From an uncultured Lachnospiraceae bacterium (GTDB taxonomy: Bacteria > Bacillota > Clostridia > Lachnospirales > Lachnospiraceae), in contig CAJTJZ010000002.1 in the NCBI GenBank assembly GCA_910576895.1, positions 133,054 through 144,818 on the forward strand: a DNA stretch of 11,765 nucleotides. The letters are read 5' to 3'. This document shows, piece after piece, positions 6,279 to 11,765 of the stretch. The translations under genes and the position numbers were made by a program. Under the pieces are notes generated by a model. It saw only the letters and a program-made list of their open reading frames with translations. It searched no databases and was not told where the DNA came from. Numbering within the stretch: position 1 is the stretch's first letter; each line of letters begins with the position of its first letter.

Positions 6279-7625
6279 TTACAATCTTGCTTTTAATGCT
6301 TCCCCTTGCTCTTCATAACCCGGTTTTCCAAGAAGTGCAAACATATTCTTTTTATAACTTTCTACACCCGGTTGATTAAATGGATTTACTCCAAGTAAAT
6401 AACCACTAATACCACATGCAAATTCAAAGAAATAAAATAATTCTCCTAAAGAAAATTCATTCTTCTCTGGAATTTTTACTACAAGGTTTGGTACATTGCC
6501 ATCTGTATGTGCAAGTCTTGTTCCTTTCATAGCACATTTATTTACAAAATCAACCGTCTTTCCTGCAAGATAATTAAGTCCATCCAAATCAACAGGTTCT
6601 TCCTCAATTTTGAGTTCTACTGGAGATGTTTCTAGCTCCATAATTGTTTCAAACATCGTTCTTTGTCCATCTTGAATAAACTGTCCCATGGAATGTAAAT
6701 CTGTTGTTAAATCAACAGCAGCCGGGAAAATACCCTTTTGATCTTTTCCTTCACTTTCTCCATAAAGCTGTTTCCACCATTCACCTACATAATGTAGAGA
6801 TGGTTCATAATTTCCAAGAATTTCTATACTTTTATTTTTGCGAAGAAGAATATTACGAACTGTTGCATATAAGATTGCATCATTTTCTTCATATGCCTTA
6901 TTCAAACATTTCTCCCTCATACTTGCTGCACCTTCCATTAACTTTGTAATATCAGCACCGCTTGCTGCAATTGGAAGTAAACCTACGGCTGTCAGTACAG
7001 AAAAACGTCCGCCAACATCATCAGGAACAACAAAGCTTTCATATCCTTCTTCTGTAGCAAGTCCCTTTAAAGCTCCTCTTGCCTTATCTGTAGTTGCATA
7101 AATTCTTTTTGCTGCTTCTTCCTTACCATACTTATCTTCCAACATTTTCTTGAAAATACGGAAAGCAATTGCAGGTTCTGTTGTTGTACCAGATTTACTA
7201 ATAATATTAACAGAAAAATCACGATCACCGATTACTTCAATCAAATCACTAATATATGTTGTGCTAATACTATTTCCAACAAAATAGATTTCTGGTGTTT
7301 TACGAATTTCTTTAGAAACACTATTATAGAAACTATGCCTTAAAAATTCAATCGCTGCTCTTGCCCCAAGATAAGAGCCACCAATACCAATAACTAGTAA
7401 AACTTCGGAATCACTTTGAATTTTTTCTGCGGCCTTTTGAATCCTTGCAAACTCCTCCTTATCATAATCTACCGGAAGATCAATCCAGCCTAGGAAATCA
7501 TTTCCAGCTCCCTGTCTGCCAAGCAGAGTTTCCTTTGCTGCACTTACCTGTGCCTTTGCCATTTTAATTTCCTCATCAGAGATAAAATTTTTAACGGCAG
7601 AATAATCAAATGTTACATTACCCAT
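6279..7625 (-). CDS. pgi: Glucose-6-phosphate isomerase
   Basis: A cytoplasmic glycolytic enzyme interconverting glucose-6-phosphate and fructose-6-phosphate. Length is 448 residues, typical of the shorter Gram-positive form (about 450). The sugar-phosphate-binding segment is VIGIGGSYLGARAA (78-91), followed by SKSGTTTE (143-150). PGI signature 1 is seen as DDVGGRFSVLTAVGLLP (202-218), and signature 2 as GVNPFNQPGVESYKKNM (412-428). Likely catalytic residues are E290 (GESEGK), H311 (DLHSMGQ) and K425 or K426. No key residue is missing. The ATG at 7625 has AAGGAAG 7 nt upstream. It has its own promoter, about 70 nt from the start codon, and its own terminator, so it looks like a single-gene transcript despite lying behind the membrane-protein gene. 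Confidence 0.97.
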   Translation of the reverse strand: MGNVTFDYSAVKNFISDEEIKMAKAQVSAAKETLLGRQGAGNDFLGWIDLPVDYDKEEFARIQKAAEKIQSDSEVLLVIGIGGSYLGARAAIEFLRHSFYNSVSKEIRKTPEIYFVGNSISTTYISDLIEVIGDRDFSVNIISKSGTTTEPAIAFRIFKKMLEDKYGKEEAAKRIYATTDKARGALKGLATEEGYESFVVPDDVGGRFSVLTAVGLLPIAASGADITKLMEGAASMREKCLNKAYEENDAILYATVRNILLRKNKSIEILGNYEPSLHYVGEWWKQLYGESEGKDQKGIFPAAVDLTTDLHSMGQFIQDGQRTMFETIMELETSPVELKIEEEPVDLDGLNYLAGKTVDFVNKCAMKGTRLAHTDGNVPNLVVKIPEKNEFSLGELFYFFEFACGISGYLLGVNPFNQPGVESYKKNMFALLGKPGYEEQGEALKARL

Positions 7626-7694
7626 TACGCTTCTTCCTTTCTTTCAGTATTTTTCCTTCCTGTCCAAATAAAGAACAGATAAATAGATAGTTCT

Positions 7695-7723
7695 ATTCTA
7701 CCAAAATTTCCCTTATTTCGCAA
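7695..7723 (-). promoter_or_regulatory. Sigma-A promoter for pgi
   Basis: On the minus strand TTGCGA (7723-7718) and TAGAAT (7700-7695) are 17 nt apart; the -10 matches 5 of 6 and the -35 matches 4 of 6. The -35 starts only 4 nt beyond the stop codon of the upstream gene. Confidence 0.6.
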
Positions 7724-7726
7724 GTA

Positions 7727-8575
7727 TCATACAAGATATTCTTTTAAAATATCTTCAATAATTTTTTCTTTTTCTACTTCTTCCATACTGCGTTCTAATA
7801 GTTCCTCTCCTGTCCTTCCTTTTTCTGGTTTTTTCGCATATGCCATTTCTTTTCCAGCAGCCACTTCTTCTTGTGGAACAAACATTTCTGGTTTCCGCCT
7901 TCTTTTTGCTGGAGCTGGTTCTTTTCTTACTTCCTGCTGTTCTATCTTCGTGGTTTCTTGCTCATTTTCTATCTCATCAGAAACAGCAGACTGTTCTTGT
8001 AATTCTCTTTCCGCAAATGTTTCCTGTCTATCCTGCAATTCTTCTTCCTGAAAATATTGTGCTTCCAATCGAGATTTTAAAAAGTTATCAAAAAAATCAA
8101 TCGCATTAACTCGCATTTGCTCCTTTTTTAAATCAAAAGCACATAAGCCATCTAAAACATAAAGAAATGCGGCTGTTAAAAGTCCGATACCAATATGTTG
8201 TAGAATGAAACGCTGGCTGCATTCTTCCATACCCCCAAGAATTGCTGCTGCTACACCAACACAAAGACATAAAAACCCCATTTGTGTACTAAACTTATGC
8301 CAAGTATGTAGACATATTCCACAAAATTTATTATTTAAAAAATACTTGTCCACAAATCCTCCAACATTATGAACAGAAATTTTAAGCTTATAACAAGCTT
8401 CAAACTTCAATCTCATTAATTTAAACAGACGATTTGTCGTATCTGGCATATGAAAAGATGCTTTTGTAAGCCTTCCATAAATCAAAAGAAGCAATAATTT
8501 TGCAACCACGCCAATTCCACATAAGCCAATCATAACATACATAAATACCTGTTGTTCCAAAAGTCCTTTTACCAT
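7727..8575 (-). CDS. Unrecognised three-helix membrane protein with long charged tail
   Basis: I do not recognise this 282-residue protein. Hydrophobic helices are at about 9-33, 97-116 and 126-146. Between helices 1 and 2 lies a basic segment of about 60 residues ending in a small Cys/His cluster, C85-x2-C88-x-H90-x2-H93, with a further Cys at 61. Residues 150-282 form a hydrophilic tail rich in Glu, Gln and Lys, probably coiled or disordered. The tail has a basic, proline-rich island (PAPAKRRRKPEMFVP, about 220-234) and an amphipathic end (EKEKIIEDILKEYLV), which looks like a docking helix. Three helices and positive-inside bias leave topology uncertain. The ATG at 8575 has AAAGGGG 8 nt upstream. 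It sits between cysK and pgi with its own probable promoter inside a large palindrome, so no functional link to either enzyme is implied. Confidence 0.8.
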   Translation of the reverse strand: MVKGLLEQQVFMYVMIGLCGIGVVAKLLLLLIYGRLTKASFHMPDTTNRLFKLMRLKFEACYKLKISVHNVGGFVDKYFLNNKFCGICLHTWHKFSTQMGFLCLCVGVAAAILGGMEECSQRFILQHIGIGLLTAAFLYVLDGLCAFDLKKEQMRVNAIDFFDNFLKSRLEAQYFQEEELQDRQETFAERELQEQSAVSDEIENEQETTKIEQQEVRKEPAPAKRRRKPEMFVPQEEVAAGKEMAYAKKPEKGRTGEELLERSMEEVEKEKIIEDILKEYLV

Positions 8576-8584
8576 AAAAGAATC

Positions 8585-8650
8585 CCCTTTCTCTTTTCAA
8601 AATATAAATAAGATTATATGTGATTTATATTTATTTGAAAAGGGAAAAGG
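8585..8650. repeat. 66-nt imperfect palindrome spanning the promoter of the membrane-protein gene
   Basis: Left arm 8585-8609 pairs with right arm 8623-8650. CTTTTCAAA (8593-8601) pairs with TTTGAAAAG (8634-8642); ATATAAAT (8602-8609) pairs with ATTTATAT (8623-8630); a 3-nt bulge lies at 8631-8633. The stem extends outward through CCCTTTCT opposite GGAAAAGG with one wobble and one mismatch. The 13-nt loop (8610-8622) contains the -10 box of the gene starting at 8575. The outer left arm contains that gene's ribosome binding site (complement of 8584-8590). It may be an operator or an RNA structure; see findings. Confidence 0.75.
8613..8641 (-). promoter_or_regulatory. Candidate sigma-A promoter for the three-helix membrane-protein gene
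   Basis: On the minus strand a perfect TATAAT lies at 8618-8613. A weak -35, TTTTCA at 8641-8636 (4 of 6), is 17 nt upstream. Predicted start is near 8606, giving a very short leader of about 30 nt. The promoter lies inside the palindrome, so transcripts made from it lack the right-hand arm. Confidence 0.5.
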
Positions 8651-8730
8651 ATACTATTTCGATCTCTTTTTTATGACTATTTACGACAAAATAAGATAAT
8701 AAGAAAAGTATAAAAATAAAACATCCTACT

Positions 8731-9666
8731 TTATGATTGAAATAATGGTGTTGATAAATATCTGTCTCCGCTATCTGGAAGTAATGTTACAATTACTTTT
8801 CCTTTATTTTCTGCACGCTTTGCTAAAACAGAAGCTGCATAAAGTGCTGCACCAGAAGAAATCCCTACTAAAATGCCTTCTGTTACTGCAAATGCCTTCC
8901 CTTCTGCAAAAGCATCTTCATTTTCAACAGCAATCACTTCATCATAAATTTTTGTATTTAACACTTCTGGAACAAAGCCTGCTCCAATTCCTTGCAATTT
9001 ATGAGAACCCGGAGCTCCCCCTGATAATACCGAACTCTTTGCTGGTTCTACTGCTACAATCTTTATATCCTGATTTTTCTCTTTTAAAAATTCTCCAACA
9101 CCTGTAATCGTACCTCCTGTACCTACACCAGCAACAAAAATATCGATCCTTCCTTCTGTCTGTTCCCATAATTCTGGTCCTGTTGTTCTTTTATGCATCG
9201 CAGGATTGGCAGGATTTTCAAATTGCCCTAAAATAACTGCCCCGGGAATTGTTTCCTTTAATTCCTCTGCTTTTGCTATCGCACCCTTCATTCCTTTCAT
9301 GCCTTCTGTAAGTACAAGTTCTGCACCATAAGCCTTTAATAATGTTCTTCTTTCTATACTCATTGTGTCTGGAAGTGTAAGAATCGTTTTATATCCTTTT
9401 GCTGCTGCAACTGCTGCAAGCCCAATTCCTGTATTTCCACTTGTAGGCTCAATAATCGTTGCATTCTCTTTTAAAATTCCTTTTCTTTCTGCATCTTCTA
9501 TCATTGCTAACGCAATTCTATCCTTTACAGAACCTGCTGGATTTAGATATTCTAGTTTTGCTAAAATCACAGCATCTTTTATACCTGCTTTTTTTGTATA
9601 GCGATTTAATTTTAATAATGGGGTATTACCAATTAGCTCCAATGCACTTTCTTTTATCTGTTTCAT
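8731..9666 (-). CDS. cysK: Cysteine synthase A (O-acetylserine sulfhydrylase)
   Basis: A PLP-dependent enzyme making cysteine from O-acetylserine and sulfide in the cytoplasm. With the start used here it has 311 residues, the usual length. Motifs: ELIGNTPLL near the N-terminus (10-18), PLP Schiff-base lysine K48 in NPAGSVKDR, substrate loop TSGNTG (75-80), PLP phosphate loop GTGGT (182-186), and C-terminal PDSGDRYLST (297-306), whose Ser contacts the pyridine nitrogen. All expected residues are present. An ATG at 9681 would add five residues (MEGKN), but GGAGG lies within those codons, 8 nt before the ATG at 9666, so 9666 is preferred. A consensus promoter lies directly upstream. No T-box, S-box or other recognisable sulfur-responsive RNA fits in the short leader (about 60 nt). 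CysK versus CysM is decided by overall motif match, with good confidence. Confidence 0.96.
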   Translation of the reverse strand: MKQIKESALELIGNTPLLKLNRYTKKAGIKDAVILAKLEYLNPAGSVKDRIALAMIEDAERKGILKENATIIEPTSGNTGIGLAAVAAAKGYKTILTLPDTMSIERRTLLKAYGAELVLTEGMKGMKGAIAKAEELKETIPGAVILGQFENPANPAMHKRTTGPELWEQTEGRIDIFVAGVGTGGTITGVGEFLKEKNQDIKIVAVEPAKSSVLSGGAPGSHKLQGIGAGFVPEVLNTKIYDEVIAVENEDAFAEGKAFAVTEGILVGISSGAALYAASVLAKRAENKGKVIVTLLPDSGDRYLSTPLFQS

Positions 9667-9727
9667 ATTTTTTCCCTCCATAGCTTATTTTTCCTACTTG
9701 TTTAATAGGTTTTATATACTATGGTTG

Positions 9728-9756
9728 ATTATACTGTCCATTTTTTTCCTTGTCAA
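9728..9756 (-). promoter_or_regulatory. Consensus-perfect sigma-A promoter for cysK
   Basis: On the minus strand TTGACA (9756-9751) and TATAAT (9733-9728) are separated by 17 nt, a perfect match in both hexamers and spacing. Transcription should begin near 9721. The region just downstream has a weak 4-bp inverted repeat (CCTA...TAGG), too short to call an operator. A promoter this strong suggests constitutive expression or repressor control. Confidence 0.85.
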
Positions 9757-9763
9757 GACTTTT

Positions 9764-11179
9764 TTATGATTTTGATAAAAAACGATACCAACGTTTTCCA
9801 CAAAGCCGAATTAAAAATAATATTCCTCTTACACAAAGTTCTATACACATGGCAAGCCAAACGCCTACAAGCCCCATTTCTTTTGATAAAAAGAAAGCAA
9901 GTGGTAATCGAATTAACCACATACTAAAAAAATTCATACAGCTTGGAACAAACGTATCCCCTGCTCCTCGAAAAACTCCAGATGCCACAATCGAAGCCCC
10001 ATACATTGGCTCTGCAAATGCTTCTATCCGAAGAATTTTTACTCCAAGTCTTTGAATTTCTTTATCTGGTGATAAAATTCCTATCATCCATGGTGCAAAA
10101 AAATATAATAAGATGCCACTGCTTGCCATAACAGCAATACCAAGTCCTACCGTAAGCCATGATAATTTTTTCATAACATCGTGTCTTTTTGCTCCAATGC
10201 TTTGTCCAATCAAAGTTACTGCTGCCGAACTAATCCCGTATCCCGGCATATAGCATAGACTTTCTGCTGTAACAGAAAATGCATTTGCTGCAACGGCTGT
10301 CATACCAAGTGGAGAAACAATCCTTGTTGACATAATTTGAGCACCGCACATAACAATCTGTTCAAATCCTACAGGTGCTGCCATACGTACTGCTGTCAGA
10401 AGCTGTTGTTTGGAAAATTTTAATTTTTCTTCTTTTCTTATATGCAGCATAGGAGAACGAGCAAGTAGGAAATACAACATAAAGCCTGTTGTCACAAGCT
10501 CTGCAAATGCCGTTCCAATTGCTGCACCAGCGACTCCAAGCCCTGCTCCCGGTATTATAATAGGATGCGAAAAAATTTCTATGCTTCTTGTTGGAAATAT
10601 AAAAATAAGATTAAAGCATACATCAAGCGTACACATCAAAACATGAAGTAAACTTGGTATCTTCATATTACCACTACATTGCAGCATTCCACTAGCAAGA
10701 AAATTCATTTGTATCACTGGCAGGGAAAGACAATAAATAAGAAAATATAAAGAAGCATCCTTTACAACTTCCTTTTCTCCTCCAAGCCAAATAGGAAGTC
10801 CTTTATGTACAAGCACTCCCAATAATAAAATGATACAGCTAAATATCATAGCAATGATAAGTCCCTGCCGCAAAATATTTCTTGCCTTTTTTTCTTCTTT
10901 TGCTCCAATAAAATGTGCTACCTGTATGGTAAAGCCAACACTGGCAGCAGAACAAAGCCCTCCAAGCAGCCATGTACTTGATGACATTAAACCAACAGCA
11001 GCAGACTCATTCGATCCTAAATGCCCCAACATAGAAGCATCAATATATTGCATAATAATCGAAGATATTTGTGCCATGATTGCCGGAATACTTAACTGCA
11101 CCGTTAAAAACAAAAGCTGCCAAAAAGAAAGGCTATGTCCATTACGCAATTTCTCTAAAAGATTTTTCTTTTCTCTCAT
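9764..11179 (-). CDS. MATE-family multidrug/toxin efflux transporter
   Basis: A 471-residue integral membrane protein with about 12 predicted helices and family-typical length. It would export cationic drugs or metabolites using a Na+ or H+ gradient. Recognisable MATE features are the first-helix region IMQYIDASMLGHLGSNESAAVGL (about 42-64) and the half-repeat GYGISSAAVTLIGQSIGAKR (about 315-334) after a cytoplasmic connection near residues 240-265. There is a basic N-terminus without a signal peptide and a basic C-terminal end (GKRWYRFLSKS). The ATG at 11179 is 4 nt after the stop of the lipoprotein gene, and its AGGA ribosome binding site lies inside the last codons of that gene, so the two are probably translationally coupled. 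Substrate cannot be told from sequence. No terminator is seen between it and cysK. Confidence 0.92.
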   Translation of the reverse strand: MREKKNLLEKLRNGHSLSFWQLLFLTVQLSIPAIMAQISSIIMQYIDASMLGHLGSNESAAVGLMSSSTWLLGGLCSAASVGFTIQVAHFIGAKEEKKARNILRQGLIIAMIFSCIILLLGVLVHKGLPIWLGGEKEVVKDASLYFLIYCLSLPVIQMNFLASGMLQCSGNMKIPSLLHVLMCTLDVCFNLIFIFPTRSIEIFSHPIIIPGAGLGVAGAAIGTAFAELVTTGFMLYFLLARSPMLHIRKEEKLKFSKQQLLTAVRMAAPVGFEQIVMCGAQIMSTRIVSPLGMTAVAANAFSVTAESLCYMPGYGISSAAVTLIGQSIGAKRHDVMKKLSWLTVGLGIAVMASSGILLYFFAPWMIGILSPDKEIQRLGVKILRIEAFAEPMYGASIVASGVFRGAGDTFVPSCMNFFSMWLIRLPLAFFLSKEMGLVGVWLAMCIELCVRGILFLIRLCGKRWYRFLSKS

Positions 11180-11183
11180 AAAA

Positions 11184-11717
11184 TTATATCCTAATTAAAA
11201 AATATACATCGACTCCCCAGTCATCATCACGATTTTCTTCATAAGCAGCTTCTACAAGTCCTGAAATATCTTCGGTAAAATATCCAATTCTTGTAGCTGT
11301 AATATCGACATCTTCCATATCTTTAAAATATAGTCTAAGTTCGCCATCATGAAATAAATATAATTCTCCTGTATATACATCTTTTATTTCTTCTTCATCA
11401 TCTCTGCTATAATTTCCTCGAATATTTTGTTCCACATAGCCTCCATCTTCCTCGTAAGTATACGTTGGAAACCGCATTTTGGAATCGGATAAATATCCAA
11501 GAATCGTAGTAGCTGCATCATTATTATACATATCAATTGTATAATCCTTATCATTATTTAATTCACTGCTTTTATCACTAGCATCTTCTGGCTGCAAAAC
11601 TTCTTTTGGAGGTTCTTTTATTTCCTTTTCCTCTTTTCCACAACCACTCCCTATTATTGTAAAAAATCCAACGCAAACAGTCAATAATAAAATTCTCCAT
11701 TGTTTCATTTTTTTCAT
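11184..11717 (-). CDS. Small acidic lipoprotein of unknown function
   Basis: A 177-residue lipoprotein that I cannot assign to a family. The N-terminus MKKMKQWRILLLTVCVGFF is a lipoprotein signal, with a somewhat unusual lipobox IIGSGC; Cys26 would be lipidated, giving a mature protein of 152 residues. A Glu/Lys/Pro-rich spacer covers about 27-50. The folded part (about 58-177) is acidic, with strands such as GELYLFHDGELRLYF and the ending DVYFLIRI. It would sit on the outer face of the membrane. The ATG at 11717 has AAAGGAA 7 nt upstream. The gene directly precedes, and is probably co-translated with, the MATE transporter, so a partner or sensor role for the transporter is possible, but this is inference from position alone. 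Confidence 0.85.
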   Translation of the reverse strand: MKKMKQWRILLLTVCVGFFTIIGSGCGKEEKEIKEPPKEVLQPEDASDKSSELNNDKDYTIDMYNNDAATTILGYLSDSKMRFPTYTYEEDGGYVEQNIRGNYSRDDEEEIKDVYTGELYLFHDGELRLYFKDMEDVDITATRIGYFTEDISGLVEAAYEENRDDDWGVDVYFLIRI

Positions 11718-11765
11718 AAATAAATTCCTTTCGGTTGTCGTAGGCGGAAACCCACTGCCTTTAGG
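11714..11765 (-). CDS. Possible 3' end of an upstream gene (partial)
   Basis: A minus-strand frame is open from the window edge for 16 codons (LKAVGFRLRQPKGIYL) and ends at TGA 11716-11714. This overlaps the lipoprotein ATG by four nt (ATGA), a typical arrangement of coupled genes. The GFRL segment resembles the C-terminus of formylglycine-generating-enzyme-like domains, but 16 residues are too few to identify anything. The other reading is a structured leader: this segment is more G+C-rich than its surroundings, and AGGC/GCCT and GGTT/AACC could pair. A frame in phase with the lipoprotein is also open to the edge. Confidence 0.3.
   Translation of the reverse strand, partial: LKAVGFRLRQPKGIYL

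Noticed and set aside
8733..9107. A 124-codon plus-strand open frame opposite cysK
   Set aside because: It is antisense to a clear enzyme gene, is leucine-rich low-complexity in translation, and has no ribosome binding site; a shadow frame.
9667..9763. T-box or S-box leader upstream of cysK
   Set aside because: The leader from the predicted start is only about 60 nt with no terminator/antiterminator pair or conserved T-box sequence.
10830..11198. A 122-codon plus-strand open frame opposite the MATE gene
   Set aside because: It mirrors the transporter's coding frame, has no ribosome binding site or family likeness, and overlaps a confident gene.
11730..11765. Similarity to the 3' part of a cyclic-di-GMP-I (GEMM) riboswitch (GGCAG...GGGTT...CC)
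   Set aside because: The conserved C expected to contact the ligand is not present, only a partial match exists, and the rest of the motif would be outside the window.
1..11765. CRISPR array, insertion sequence, prophage, tRNA or rRNA
   Set aside because: No regularly spaced repeats, transposase-like frame, att-like repeat or cloverleaf sequence was seen on reading both strands.

Overview
This window looks like a housekeeping and flagellar stretch of chromosome from a motile, low-GC Gram-positive bacterium, most likely a Clostridia member of the Lachnospiraceae type. The reasons are the very A+T-rich intergenic DNA, strong AAGGAG/AAAGGGG-type ribosome binding sites, consensus sigma-A promoters, and the gene order Mbl, two FlgF/FlgG-type rod proteins, then a single-domain rod-binding protein. 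That order recalls the mbl-flhO-flhP block of Bacillus. The taxonomy is inferred from gene content and remembered sequence character, not from a search.

Layout: almost every gene is on the minus strand, so transcription runs right to left. At the right edge a fragment of an upstream reading frame may overlap by ATGA the start of a small acidic lipoprotein (11184-11717). The lipoprotein is followed 4 nt later by a MATE-type efflux transporter (9764-11179), and the two are probably translationally coupled. A consensus-perfect sigma-A promoter just after the transporter drives cysteine synthase cysK. Next come an unrecognised three-helix membrane protein with a long charged tail (7727-8575), glucose-6-phosphate isomerase pgi with its own promoter and terminator, and an exported M14-type zinc carboxypeptidase with a two-domain fibronectin-like stalk (4264-6033).

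The carboxypeptidase converges on the only plus-strand gene I accept, an 88-residue orphan protein (3882-4148). They share a bidirectional terminator. The orphan gene diverges from mbl (2467-3456), which has a good promoter and a possible 13-codon leader peptide. After mbl come an unusual cluster of competing hairpins and a second promoter, then flgF, flgG and the rod-binding gene.

Functionally the left third couples cell-shape machinery (Mbl, an actin homologue) to assembly of the flagellar rod through the cell wall. The middle and right are unrelated metabolic, envelope and transport genes. I see no mobile element, CRISPR array, tRNA or rRNA. I do not see a clearly new multi-gene system. 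The best leads are: a 66-nt palindrome that holds the -10 box of the uncharacterised membrane-protein gene in its loop and that gene's ribosome binding site in its stem; the M14 peptidase with Lys where the family usually has the substrate-carboxylate-binding Arg; the orphan 88-residue gene; and the leader peptide before mbl.
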